The notes under the pieces: generated by a model
What the model was told of the DNA's origin: nothing
Databases searched by the model: none
The model's input: the letters and a program-made list of their open reading frames with translations, nothing else
Position numbers and translations under genes: made by a program
From: Isochrysis galbana
Lineage: Eukaryota; Haptophyta; Isochrysidales; Isochrysidaceae
DNA: 64,000 nucleotides
Reading direction: 5' to 3'
Assembly: GCA_018136815.1 (NCBI GenBank)
Contig: CM030942.1
Location: 745,797 to 809,796 of the forward strand
Shown here: piece after piece, positions 19,603 to 29,784 of the stretch
Layout: every line of letters starts with the position of its first letter
How positions within the stretch are numbered: the stretch's first letter is position 1

Positions 19603-20210
19603 ATTGTCATTCAACCAAGCGGGCGACTTAGTGCTTCACGACACGACGGTCTATGCGGCCATCGTTGAGCTTCTGCTTGAGCTCGAGGGCGTCGACCCCG
19701 AGCCAGATTTCTGGGCTCGCTCCTCACGGGGCCCGTGGCCCGTGGCACATCGCAGTTAATGAAGACTGCGCACAACAATTTCAAGCCCCTGCCATCACAC
19801 ATCACAGCCCTCCTCTCACTCGCCCTCGCCTCTCGCCGCTCGTTTGATGTCGCTTTCGCCGCCGTCCTCGCCCTCGCCCAAGCCCGCCTGCCCGCCTTCC
19901 TCTGCTGACGGGCTTCAGCCCGTCAGCGTCTCCGAAGTAGTCTCCTTCGCCGCGCCTGCCGCCGGCCTTGCCCCTTCCCCTTCCTGATTGCCCTCAGGCC
20001 CTATAGGCCATTCCAATTCGTCAAAAACCTCCAATGGAGGTGCCCGACCCAATCCAGATCTTCATTCACCCGACTCCCGGTGAGGAGGAGGGCCAAAGCA
20101 CCGTGCTAGCCGCCGGTGCCGCTCGCGACGGAGTGGCTGAGAGCCCTCCGCAACTATGCTTGACTCGACAAACCAGCGCGTACGCCGAATTCCTTCGTAA
20201 TGCGTAATGC
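19603..20210 (+). repeat. Old repeat or retroelement, right part
   Basis: Continuation of the repeat interrupted at 18740. The frame reads 46 codons past the insertion to a stop at 19757-19759, and the inverted block 19770-20030 pairs with 17560-17800. A small frame at 20034-20207 (57 residues, MEVPDPIQIFIHPTPGEEE) may be a further fragment; no function is recognised. Confidence 0.3.
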
Positions 20211-20623
20211 TCACTCCATAGGAGGTGGACCCGCGAGGGCTGTGCTGCATAAAAACCACCCACGCCTCGCTGTACCCTTAGGGCCTGGGGGACATTTGAT
20301 GGTTGATGGCACGGGGGCTTACCGTTATTGGTACGAGGTGTAGGGTATAGTACAAAGTGATGCGACAACGAATTTACACCGCGCCACACACAATATCTAC
20401 ACGTGGAAGCTACTTCGAACCACGGAGGGGCACAGAGCTGGTATGTGTGCGAGCGGCCGCCCACTGCTCACCTGTGCGCCGAAATGATGCTACTGAAGCG
20501 GCCAGTCGGCTAAGATGCACATAATGCCAGCAACAGGCAACAACAACTCACCCCTTCAACCTCGATGTCCGCGCCCACCATACTTAACTTATGCTGATGC
20601 CGTCGAAGTCGCGCTGGCCAAAT

Positions 20624-21496
20624 TTAGACTCGACCCTCGACTATGGTGGCTGGGTCCATGTCGGGGCATCCCACCGTGGAGAGCTTCTTCTCTTTGTATA
20701 GCGTGGCAAGGAGGTTATTATAGGCCTCACCATAAGGCGGTCCCATGAAGTCATTGTGGAACTGATGGTAGAGCTCGGCAGGGAAGAACGGGAATTTTTC
20801 GGAATCGTAGACCAAAATGGTTTTGCTTCCAATCGTGTCGCCCTCGTCGCCTACGCCCGGAACTAGCCGCATTGGCGTGCCTCTTGCTGCCTCAGCAACG
20901 GCTGCATAGAGCTCCGACGCCTCCCCTCCAGGCAGCCCAAGGACGGAGCGGTATTCCCCTCCTCGGTCCTGCGGGTCGTGGCGAATTCCCTTGCGGCCAA
21001 AAAGCACAAAATATTCGCGCGCGAACTCCCCGACTCGCGAGCGCGGGATTGAGACCTCGACCGCCTCTGCATGACCCAGCACTCCGTAGTCGGCGATTCC
21101 CAGCGGATTGTGGTAGCACACTTTAGCCCCAGCGGGGCCGGCTGAAGGGCCCGAGGCGACCCTGGTGCCACCTGCGTACCCTGTCCGTGCAGTAATCGTG
21201 CCGCCAGCGCGGCCGAGCAGCGATTGTTCGGCGAGAACCAGCTGGTGCTGCACGTGCCAGAAGCAGCCAGCACCAAAGTAGAGCGATACTTCTCCCTCCA
21301 CCGTTTGAGAGGGCGGGAGAGCGAGCGCGGAGGCGTGGGGCAGCAGTGCCAGCGCTGGCGCGAGTAGCATGACCTGCCGCCGCGAGGTGTGCATCATGCC
21401 GTCCGTCAGCACGGAAGTGGAGAGGAGGGAGAGCGAGGCGAGTAGCGAGAGCATCGAGGCGCCAGGCGGCGGATGGCGAAGGTGAGAAGGTGGCAA
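20624..21496 (-). CDS. msrA: Peptide-methionine sulfoxide reductase A-like, plastid/thylakoid targeted
   Basis: 290 residues. The catalytic motif GAGCFW is at residues 75-80 (Cys78), followed by TGYAGG, a GHAEAVEV block and GGEYRSV, all in MsrA order. A C-terminal Cys (STVGCPDMD) may serve as the resolving cysteine. MsrA reduces methionine-S-sulfoxide in damaged proteins, using thioredoxin. The leader is compound: a hydrophobic stretch from Met15 (MLSLLASLSLLSTSVL), then a twin-arginine segment SRRQVMLLAPALALL ending in ASALA. This resembles ER signal, plastid transit and Tat-type thylakoid signals in series, predicting a lumenal enzyme in a complex plastid. Met15 (21454) is an equally likely start. 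Confidence 0.8.
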   Translation of the reverse strand: MPPSHLRHPPPGASMLSLLASLSLLSTSVLTDGMMHTSRRQVMLLAPALALLPHASALALPPSQTVEGEVSLYFGAGCFWHVQHQLVLAEQSLLGRAGGTITARTGYAGGTRVASGPSAGPAGAKVCYHNPLGIADYGVLGHAEAVEVSIPRSRVGEFAREYFVLFGRKGIRHDPQDRGGEYRSVLGLPGGEASELYAAVAEAARGTPMRLVPGVGDEGDTIGSKTILVYDSEKFPFFPAELYHQFHNDFMGPPYGEAYNNLLATLYKEKKLSTVGCPDMDPATIVEGRV

Positions 21497-21639
21497 GAGA
21501 TTTCTTTGGTGTTTAGTGTTTAGATACTTTAAAGTACTCCTAAGTCATCCTTTTTCCTTTTTCCCTCTTCAAGGTCGTCAGAGTTTTATTGTTATCTTAG
21601 TATAACCTTAGTACCGCGGGACTGTAGCCCGTCGACGGC

Positions 21640-21775
21640 AATGGAGCCCCTACCCCTACCCCGCGATGGGGCTGTGCGCGGTTGGCGCATGGCTCGTCCG
21701 GTGTATGTGGCTAGGAATGCTAGATGCTAGCTAACAAGATGTCCTACGACGCTATAAGCTATAAGTTCTTGTTCT
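21640..21775 (+). mobile_element. LINE RT-region fragment
   Basis: Matches, in inverted orientation, 4120-4260 of the LINE remnant (GGGGCTGTGCGCGGTTGGCGCATGG and onward). Only about 130 bp, abutting a family C copy. Confidence 0.6.
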
Positions 21776-21787
21776 TACGAAGGTATC

Positions 21788-22430
21788 GGGCGGTCAAACA
21801 CTGATTTATAACTACTAACATGTGGGGGGGGGCTGCATTTTTTGACCGTCCCCACAAGCCCATAAAAAAACTCCCGGGGCGCTCACCTGCCGCCACGAAA
21901 AATTCCCGAGGAAAATGGTGGGTTCTACCGCCTCCCTCGCCCCTCGCCCCCCCCCCTGCGCACGCGCTGGGGCTCTAACAGTAAAGAACTGGCGGTCGCG
22001 CCGCGGGGACGATAAGGTTATTTCGGGGCCGTTGTTTCATGACACGCGATTCCCCCGAGATCCGTCCGCGCGATCAGGCGCCCGATCTTCATCTGATGCC
22101 TAGAGCAGGGAGGGAAGTCACCTGCGGAGCAAGGCTAGAGGCTAGGGCTGGGTTAAGCCCGTTAACAATGTTAACAAGTTAATACCATTAATACCCAGTA
22201 ATGAGTAATGGGCAACATCTGACCTGTTAACACCCAGCACAAAACATGTTAATGTGCTGAGTTTGGGCACTCTGAGAAACTCATCAAAATTGCCCATTAT
22301 TGTACCATTAATGGGCACTTGTGGGCTTGTGGGAGGGGCTCCGAGCACCAGCAATTGACCCCGCGTTGGGCACTGGAGGCATAGGAGCGTTCAGAGCGGC
22401 CGCGCTCCGCGCGCACCACGCACCACCAAC
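21788..22430 (+). repeat. Left arm of a large palindrome (family C copy)
   Basis: Begins with GGGCGGTCAAACA. From about 21815 to 22435 it is repeated in inverted orientation at 23298-23945 with very high identity. It includes the family C blocks (CCCGAGGAAAATGG, GTAAAGAACTGGCGGTCGCGCC, CATGACACGCGATTCCCCCGAG) and a TTAAC-rich stretch near 22155-22260. Confidence 0.8.
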
Positions 22431-22447
22431 TTATCGAAATGTAGGTA

Positions 22448-23295
22448 CTCCGTACTATCAGTAAAACTGATAGGGTCATGGGGGCCGCGTTCCCCCCTTC
22501 CTCCATCGCAGACACCCCATGGGTGGGCCTGCACATTCAACCTCAGCCCCTGCCTCCTGGCAGGGGCTGAGCTGACATCATTCCTGCCCAGACTCTCGCC
22601 CAGCGCGCCCCGCGCGCCTCACGCATTCGCCTGCACCAGTCCCCCATCGTACTGACCCACCCCCCCACCACTGAGCCACAGACCAACCAAGCCGCCAGGA
22701 GGGCACCCAAGGCCAGCGAGGCCAGCGTGGGAGAGGCAGGGGAGGCCAGGGGCTCAGCCCCAGCCTCCACTGCCCCCTGAGCTGGCCCTGCTGGCCCTCT
22801 GGGGGGACCCGAGGGTCCTCCCAGAGGGGGGCCATGGCCATGGCGCGCGCAGGAACCACACGCCCGTAAGAGAACGAAGAGAACGACGAGAAAAGAACGA
22901 AAAAAAAGACACGATTCGACCTAAAGAAAACGTAATACCGACGCCTGTTTACGATATGTTTCCAGGTCGACACCAAACGCGACTGGCGGGCACCGCGTAA
23001 GCGCGGCGCCAGAAGAAAACGACTGAAGAGGCGGGGGCCGCAAAACAAGAAGACAAAAAAAAGGTAAGAGACGCGAGTGTTTACGTTTACGTTTGTCCGC
23101 AGAGATAGAGATGACAGGCCTGCCCCAGCCTGCCCCCCACCCGTCTGGCCCGTCGTAGTGCACGCGGGCCCACCCCCCATGGGGGGGGGGGTAGCGGGAG
23201 AGGGGGTGAGAGTGTGGGGTTTAGGCGATGGCGAGTGAGATACCGGAGGGGTGTGAGTCAGTAGCAGCATGGCGGGCACCTTCAAGAATATTTTT
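22448..23295 (+). mobile_element. Family A retroelement inserted at the palindrome centre
   Basis: 848 bp, clearly the same family as 18740-19602 (ATCAGTAAAACTGAT hairpin, GGGTCATGGGGGCC, then the shared GC-rich module). It is flanked by a perfect 17-bp TSD, TTATCGAAATGTAGGTA, at 22431-22447 and 23296-23312. Its tail differs from the other A copy: it ends ACCTTCAAGAATA plus poly-T, the variant tail also seen at 28440 and 7520. Confidence 0.75.
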
Positions 23296-23312
23296 TTATC
23301 GAAATGTAGGTA

Positions 23313-23945
23313 GTAATTGATAAGTTGGTGGTGCGTGGTGCGCGCGGAGCGCGGCCGCTCTGAACGCTCCTATGCCTCCAGTGCCCAACGCGGGGTCAAC
23401 TGCTGGTGCTCGGAGCCCCTCCCACAAGCCCACAAGTGCCCATTAATGGTACAATAATGGGCAATTTTGAGTTTCTCAGAGTGCCCAAACTCAGCACTAG
23501 CACATTAACATGTTTTGTGCTGGGTGTTAACAGGTCAGATGTTGCCCATTACTCATTACTGGGTATTAATGGTATTAACTTGTTAACATTGTTAACGGGC
23601 TTAACCCAGCCCTAGCCTCTAGCCTTGCTCCGCAGGTGACTTCCCTCCCTGCTCTAGGCATCAGATGAAGATCGGGCGCCTGATCGCGCGGACGGATCTC
23701 GGGGGAATCGCGTGTCATGAAACAACGGCCCCGAAATAACCTTATCGTCCCCGCGGCGCGACCGCCAGTTCTTTACTGTTAGAGCCCCAGCGCGTGCGCA
23801 GGGGGGGGGGCGAGGGGCGAGGGAGGCGGTAGAACCCACCATTTTCCTCGGGAATTTTTCGTGGCGGCAGGTGAGCGCCCCGGGAGTTTTTTTATGGGCT
23901 TGTGGGGACGGTCAAAAAATGCAGCCCCCCCCCACATGTTAGTAG
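23313..23945 (-). repeat. Right arm of the palindrome (family C copy)
   Basis: Inverted copy of 21815-22430. Before the family A insertion the arms were separated by only about 18 nt (GAAATGTAGGTAGTAATT), between ACCACCAACTTATC and its complement. The arm ends at about 23945, where a family B element begins. Confidence 0.8.
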
Positions 23946-24345
23946 TCCGGGGGGGGTCGCCAGGGGCAGCTGGAGGCCTGCCGCAGGCGCGGCCCATCGC
24001 GCGTGCCGCAGGAGAGGGGAGAGAGAGCGCGGAGAAGGGGGTGGACGGAGCGCGGAGCGAGAGCTCCGCTCACCGAAAAGTAGAGGTAAGTCCCGCACCT
24101 GTTTACAGGATAAGTCGGGTCTGAGGCCGCCGCCAGCCCGGTCGGTAGGCATAGGAGGAAGGCGGGGGAACGGATCACCGGGGGGGGGCGCGGGCCACCG
24201 GACCATATCTAAGCCCTTCACCCCTATCCCCCTAGTAGTGCACGGGGGAATCGCCTGATGGCGGGGGGGAAGGGCCGGGGGAGTGGGGGTGTAGAAAGTA
24301 TACTACGGTGGGTAGTGGTTCCATGCGCCGCGAGTGCGGTAAGAA
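23946..24345 (+). mobile_element. Family B retroelement, 5'-truncated
   Basis: Contains part of the shared GC-rich module (CAGGCGCGGCCCATCGCGCGTGCC), the GTAAGTCCCGCACCTGTTTACAGG block (24086-24109) and the B tail (GTAGTGCACGGGGGAATCGCCTGATGGCGG, ending GCGAGTGCGGTAAGAAT). Confidence 0.65.
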
Positions 24346-24354
24346 TAGCTTATG

Positions 24355-24535
24355 AAGTTTTTATCTATTATCTAAGCCCTTCACCCCTATCCCTCTAGCA
24401 GTGCACGGGGGGAGCCGCCTGATGGCGAGGGGGGAAAGGCCGGGAGAGTGGGGACGTAGAAAGTATGCTACGTTTAATCAGTGGGTCCAAGGCCGCATAT
24501 GCGGTAAGAAGATTATAAAGTTTTTTATTTATCTC
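24355..24535 (+). mobile_element. Family B 3' tail stub
   Basis: Second B tail directly after the first (CTAAGCCCTTCACCCCTATCC, GTGCACGGGGGGAGCCGCCTGATGGCG, GCATATGCGGTAAGAAGA, then poly-T). It lies just downstream of the stop codon of the EF-hand gene. Confidence 0.6.
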
Positions 24536-24631
24536 GCTCTCTTGTAGCGCAGCTCCCTCATGCGCGTCTCAACCTTCACTGCGACCGAGCGCAAGGTACG
24601 CGGCATCAAGGCAGCACATCTCCGCTCAGAC

Positions 24632-26041
24632 CTAGAGTTCCGTCTTCCCACTGACTCCGCTGCCGCCACTACCCGCATCTTGTGCCGCCATTTTGCCGAT
24701 TTCGTCGAAGAACTCGCGCGCTTCTTTCTCATCAACAAATCCTGAGCCGTCAGCATCCATTGTGGAGAAGAAGTCGTCCGTCCCCGTACCCTGACCTGAA
24801 GCCTTGTTCGCAGCGTTCGCCCGCTCGATGATGGACGCCATCTCCGACCGAGAGAGCTTGCCGTCACCGTTGGTGTCGAGGCGGGCGAATATGGTTGACG
24901 AGTCCACCTTGCCACTTTCCGCTTGCGAGAAGCCCTTAGGGGCAGCACGGGAGGTAGTGCCTCTGCTCAGGGTGTCTTGGGCCGCCTGGGCCATCTTTCT
25001 GAAGTAGCCGTCGGCCTCGTCGTGACTGATAAGCCCATCACTGTTTGCGTCAAGTGAGGCGAAGAAATCATCGGGAGCCTCCACACCCTTGGCTTGTGCT
25101 TGGGCATTAGTACTCTCCTAAGGGATGAAGGACGAGAGACGTAGTGATCCATGAGATGCAGGGAGCTTGAAGGGCAATAGGATGAGGACCATCATGCGTG
25201 TGTGATTAATTATCTCACAGAGCACAAGCACTTGCCCCATCAGGACGCGTTGGGGTCGGCATATAGGATGCGCTGTACGAGGGATGCGGCGCACAATTAG
25301 GGAGGCTAGTTCCTCACGGGAGAGCATGCCATCGGCGTTCTTGTCCATGCTTTTGAACATCATCCCCGCCATCCCATCGATGCCCGGCATACCACTAGGT
25401 CCTGCACTGCGGCGCGGCGTCGGCGGGTGTAGCTTCTCGTACTCGGTCAAGGCATCATTTTCATAAGCAATCTTACGCAACGCCTTGCACACGCAAGGAG
25501 AACGGCATCAGGACGGTCTTGTGACTCAAAAGAGGAAGAGAGGGGGGGGGGGGGGGGGGGCGCATGCGCCCGGCTCACGTCGAGGTCAGGCGTGGAATCA
25601 CACCTCCTTGTCCGCACGCTCGGGAAACGAGATCTTGAGTTCATTCAGCATCGACTTTAGCTGCCCAGTCGTCTTGAGACGTATCTTCTTCATCTTCTCC
25701 TCCTCGCCTCCGCGGTCTGGCGTGGAGGAGGAGGCGGCTGGTCGAGGTCGGAGCTTAGGCTTCTCATCAGCTGGCATCTCCTCCCCTGACCACTTGTATC
25801 GCTTCACGTGCGCCGGCTTCTCGTGCTGCGCATACTCGTAGACGGCCGCACGGACCTCGTCGTCGTCTGCACCGTCGCGCACGGCAATGCCTGTCTTGAG
25901 AATGACCTGGTCGAGCTCGTCGCGCGATTTCTTAAGGATCGCCGCGCGTAGAGGGTCGTCTTGCTGCGCGCGCGCCCACGCCGCGCATCCGATGAGCAGC
26001 ACGAGCAGCGAGAGGAGAGGCGAGCTGGCGGCGAGGCGCAT
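24632..26041 (-). CDS. Secretory-pathway EF-hand protein with SAP-like repeats
   Basis: Three exons in phase 0: 25604-26041, 25295-25483 and 24632-25117 (introns 120 and 177 nt, GT-AG); 370 residues. A signal peptide spans residues 1 to about 26 (MRLAASSPLLSLLVLLIGC.. then AQQ). Two short helical segments resemble SAP-like modules (LRAAILKKSRDELDQVILKTG and LKTTGQLKSMLNELKI). Four canonical EF-hand loops follow: DKNADGMLSREE in exon 2 and DANSDGLISHDE, DTNGDGKLSRSE and DADGSGFVDEKE in exon 3. It is probably a soluble lumenal calcium-binding protein (ER or secreted); there is no obvious HDEL/KDEL at the predicted end. The 3' end could be alternative, since a further splice acceptor is possible near 24585. 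Confidence 0.8.
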
Positions 26042-26408
26042 TCTGAGGACCGCCGTCGGCCGCGTTCCCGCCAGTGCCAGTGCTCCTTCTCTTCTCTCCC
26101 TCTCTCCTTCTCTTTCTCTCGTTCTCATCATCTCCCTGCCCCCCATTTCTCCCTCTCTCCCCCGCACCCCGTTTCATTCACGTGTTTAAGTTCCCAATTG
26201 ATATTTAATATGATACTGCTATTATGTAGGATTTCACAGCAACCCCCGTTCACAGGTTCACACCGCGCCGGTATCTGGACTCTTCTCTCCGGCTTTCCGG
26301 CTTTCGCTCTGTCGCTAACGTCAGCGGCTCCGACCCGCTTTCCTTGGCCAAGACCCAGTCTATTTTTTTTTGGCCCGCCGTACCATGACGTCAGCGGCAG
26401 GGTGCGGA

Positions 26409-26646
26409 TGGCATTCCAACCACCCAAATACGAATACGAGGCTAACCTGTCCTAATTGTGAATATTCGGTTTCACAATAATCGTTATTCACACCAAGGAG
26501 CAAAGAGGCGCCTTTTTTGTTCGGATTTCCTTCTCCCTCCCACCCCTCATAGTGCTGCGCGTAGGCCATAGTGATAAAGATATCTCTACAAGGCATTCCG
26601 CCCCGCACCCGAACGAACACGAGGCTGACCTGTCCTAAGTGTGAAC
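26409..26646 (+). repeat. Diverged direct repeat upstream of the SET gene
   Basis: About 55 bp (GGCATTCC..CGAGGCTAACCTGTCCTAATTGTGAA) at 26409-26464 recurs at 26590-26646 with several differences. The function is unknown; it could be a promoter duplication or an old TSD. Confidence 0.4.
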
Positions 26647-26735
26647 AAGGACAACGAAGACATATCAGAGGGCGAGAGGCTTGATTGCTTGCCGGGAAAT
26701 CGCGTGTGGGAGGGAGGGTCGTGTCCGTGGTTGCC

Positions 26736-27392
26736 ATGAGGCTCTCTCTCTCTCGCCTCGTACATGAGATGCCGCTCCGGCACATTGGCTCTCGAGCAAC
26801 ACATGCACTTGCTATGAGTGATCCTGCTACTTCCATTCCGTCCCTCGCGCTGGCGATGTTACTGTCTTTTCGACTATACGAGCGTCGACCCCGTGGGAGC
26901 CTCCAACCAGGTCTACTGGAAGTGCGGGATAGCCTCGTGTCTGGAGCTGGGCGAGGGTGCTTCGCAGCCGTTGATCTACCCGAGGGTACCATTTTGGGCA
27001 CGTACCCAGGCCGCTTGCGCTCTGCGTTTGAGTATGCATCGAAGCTTCAGTCGGTTGGTCCGCATGTTGCTGAGTACTGCTGGACGCTCGGCGAAGTTGC
27101 TGCCCTCGATCCCACGGACGAGCGTGGCATACTGTATGAGGATCCTGGCGTGCCCCTTCTGGAGTCTGCGCCTGCTTCACTTAATTCCGGCTTGTTGGCT
27201 GCTTTTGCTAGGCCGACAACATTAGCTCTCATCAACGAGCCTGGAGCAGGCGGAGATACCAATGTCAAGGTGGAGGTCGATGGGGACGAGGTTTTTTTCA
27301 TCTTAGAACGATCAGTCTTTGCTGGTGAGGAAATTTACATAGACTATGGTCAGAATTATGATCGAAGTGGTTATGGTAGATCTGTCCGATGA
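26736..27392 (+). CDS. SET-domain protein
   Basis: 218 residues from ATG 26736. The C-terminal 150 residues have the SET layout: GAGRGCFAAVDLPEGTILGTYPG near the start of the domain, an internal variable part, ALINEPGAGGDTNVKVEV (the N-H/N-E pseudoknot region) and a final FAGEEIYIDYGQNY, which matches the catalytic-Tyr-bearing E-E-I-x-x-x-Y-G motif. SET enzymes methylate lysine using S-adenosylmethionine; the substrate (histone or plastid protein) cannot be told. No pre-SET or post-SET cysteine cluster is visible. The N-terminus before residue 55 is not conserved and could be a targeting region. Confidence 0.7.
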   Translation: MRLSLSRLVHEMPLRHIGSRATHALAMSDPATSIPSLALAMLLSFRLYERRPRGSLQPGLLEVRDSLVSGAGRGCFAAVDLPEGTILGTYPGRLRSAFEYASKLQSVGPHVAEYCWTLGEVAALDPTDERGILYEDPGVPLLESAPASLNSGLLAAFARPTTLALINEPGAGGDTNVKVEVDGDEVFFILERSVFAGEEIYIDYGQNYDRSGYGRSVR

Positions 27393-28164
27393 GGCCAGAT
27401 GTTGAGGGGCTACGTAGATCTGCGGTTGGGAGTACGAGGAGATAGCCGCATTCGATGAGAGTTTATCGCTATGAAAGTCCTGCAACACAACGTCGGCGCT
27501 CATGTCCAATATCATTCACGGTCGACATTGATAGAAATTCATTAGTCCAGGGATAGGCCGCAGCAAGCAAACAGTGTGCTCGGTGCTCCGTCCAACCTTA
27601 CATGATGGCCTCCTTGTACTTCTCGCGCATTCGACATGGGGCCTAAGCATCTGGCAGTATCCGTTCGGAATGATTACACAAATCTTGAATCAAAAGAGGA
27701 AGAGTGGCTTCCGAATTCGTGGTTCAAAGATTGAGGGAGTAATCAAGAATGCGCTTTTCGAAAAATGAAACTCCATCTACTTTCGTGGCAAGTCTAGATA
27801 ATGTGTGCTTGGAAGCGCTTGATGGTATGGCGGCCATGTTGTGTGGGCACGGGGCAAGTGGTCAAACACGGCTGAACCCGGTGGCGCGTAAGACCGATGA
27901 GACTGCTGACCATTGCCCTGCGACAATTGGGCCCGAATATCCGAATAGTCGCGCGTAGGGGGGCTTGATTGGACGTCGCGCCTTCTCGTCTTGCTCTACC
28001 ATTGAAACGCGGGTGTCGTAGCTTGACGCGGGCATGGGCCGGTGCTAGGCGCACGGGGGGAGGGGGGGTTCAGGAGCGGAAAATCTTGGCGCGCCCCCTC
28101 CTCACTCCCCTTCCTCACTCCCCTTCCAAACGATTGGGCTCAAAACTATTGTTATAGTTTGACC
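27393..28164. other. Stretch without recognised gene
   Basis: No domain-bearing frame. Probably the 3' flank of the SET gene and intergenic DNA. Confidence 0.4.
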
Positions 28165-28179
28165 TATGGAGCATGCCGC

Positions 28180-28455
28180 CCAATGGGGAAGGCCGAAAGG
28201 CTTGGCCCCCACACAGGGACAGACTGGACCCCTGACCACCACAGAAAACACAAGAGGCCTGCCCCTCCCCTCCCCCAAGCGCGAGGCCCAAAGTAGTGTA
28301 CATGGGCTGACCCCCCAAAACCGAAGAAAAAGGAACGAGGGGGGGAGCGGAAGGGGGAGAAGAGGTAGGGGTATAGGCGATGGCGTCGGTATCGCGGGAG
28401 TGGCGTGTGGGACACTAGACACTAGTAGCTTAGCGGGCACATTCAAGAATTTTTT
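28180..28455 (+). mobile_element. Very short LINE insertion with TSD
   Basis: 276 bp containing only the LINE 3' non-coding tail (ACCGAAGAAAAAGGAACGAGG block; end CATTCAAGAAT plus poly-T). It is flanked by a perfect 15-bp TSD, TATGGAGCATGCCGC, at 28165-28179 and 28456-28470. This defines the exact 3' end of the variant-tail LINE subfamily. Confidence 0.8.
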
Positions 28456-28470
28456 TATGGAGCATGCCGC

Positions 28471-29388
28471 GACCGCGCCCCGAGCCCCAGGCGACCCTCG
28501 CCAATGCGCCCCACCCACGCCGCCCAAGGCGGCTCGTCAGAGAGCACTCTCACAGCTCATATCCAAACCACGCCCGCGCGAGCGCGCGGGGTGGCGAACA
28601 CTAGCACCGAACAGGTTGCCACCATTTCTGTGCGCATCATGCAAGGGGTCTTTGTCGCTTTGAGACCCCCTCCTGCAGTCTGCAGTGGGAAACCCTCCCA
28701 CCCCAAGAGCACCTCATGTGAAGGGAAACGGTTTGGAAACGTGTTGCGGATGTACTTGCATCACCATCATGAGGGCATGAGGGAGACGAACGAAGGACGA
28801 GAGAGCTGGAGGGTACGACGAGCAGGGCGGAGGACGGAGGAGGGAGAGGAGGAGGGCAGGAGGGCCTTCTCTCTCGGGTGAGGCGGAGGTAGGTGAGGCT
28901 GGGAGGACGAAGGCGTTCTTAACCCCCGCCCCCCCCGCCGCGCCCGAAGATACTTGGGAAGGCTTGGGCAAGGGCAAGGGTGCAGTGGTAGCGGGGTCCG
29001 CGCACCGCGCACGGCGGCGAGGGCGGATTTGGCGGTGCAGAGGGCGGTGTTGATGTTGGGTCCATAGGAATAGGGTGAGTCAATCTCTAGTGGATGGTTT
29101 CTAGAGAGAGACACACAAACAAGACCCAAGGCACTGGGGGCTCAAGGGTACGAGGGGTCACGGTACGGCTTCGATCGCAGAGAGCGCTGCGACGGCTGTT
29201 GGGGCAGCGGCGGTTCGGAGGGCGTTGGGGCGGCTGCCTCAGTGCCTAGCTGGCCCAGGAGGGGCTCAGTGCACTGGTCAGGCAGGTCGATTGCGGCCAC
29301 GCGGTGCGAGGGGGACGGCCCGCATCGCGTTGTTTACCGCACCAAACGTTGGACAAAAAAATGGACATACGGGTAGTAAGTAGTAAAT
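28471..29388. other. Stretch without recognised gene
   Basis: No recognised domain. Purine-rich at 28770-28900. Contains the upstream region of the cysteine-rich gene. Confidence 0.35.
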
Positions 29389-29764
29389 ATGCCGTCGAAA
29401 CGACTTTTGATTGCCCTCGCGGTGGTCGTCGCCACCGTGGTCGCCGCCATCGTCGTGGCGTTGGTACTCACGAAGAAGCAGCCAGACAGATGCAAGGATG
29501 TGGATGGAGAGTGTGCAAACAATGGAGACTGTTGTCACGAGTCACGATCTCGTGTGTTCCGACCAAAAGTGCCGTACGGTCCCACCGTGTATCGAGAAAA
29601 GGGGGGGGTGCAGTTATGGCGACGAGTGCTGTGAAGGACTTGAGTGCAAAGACGATGGAGTGTGTGAGACGCCATGCCGCGAGCCAGGGTCGGTGTGCCA
29701 AAATAACGCGGAGTGCTGTGGTGAATACACGTGTCGTAGTGGTACCTGCAGATCTGATGACTGA
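29389..29764 (+). pseudogene. Membrane-anchored three-knot cysteine-rich protein, frameshifted
   Basis: From ATG 29389 the frame gives a single hydrophobic anchor (residues 7-28) followed by a cysteine-rich ectodomain. The frame then breaks near 29536-29545, and the remaining cysteine pattern continues in another frame to a stop at 29762-29764. Across both frames there are three tandem modules spaced C-x6-C-x5-CC-x4-C-x4/5-C, the inhibitor cystine knot (knottin) pattern; the break falls in the first module after the CC pair. At the break the bases CACGAGT are followed by CACGATC, a 7-nt near-duplication that accounts for the shift. It may be a pseudogene, an allele or an assembly error. Knottins include protease inhibitors, defence peptides and toxins; the role here is unknown. 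Confidence 0.6.
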
Positions 29765-29784
29765 TTGGTGCGCGCGTTTTCTTT

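Noticed and set aside
22155-22260. TTAAC-rich stretch as a possible CRISPR or origin iteron
   Set aside because: Spacing is irregular and the stretch is part of the family C palindrome arm; the genome is eukaryotic.
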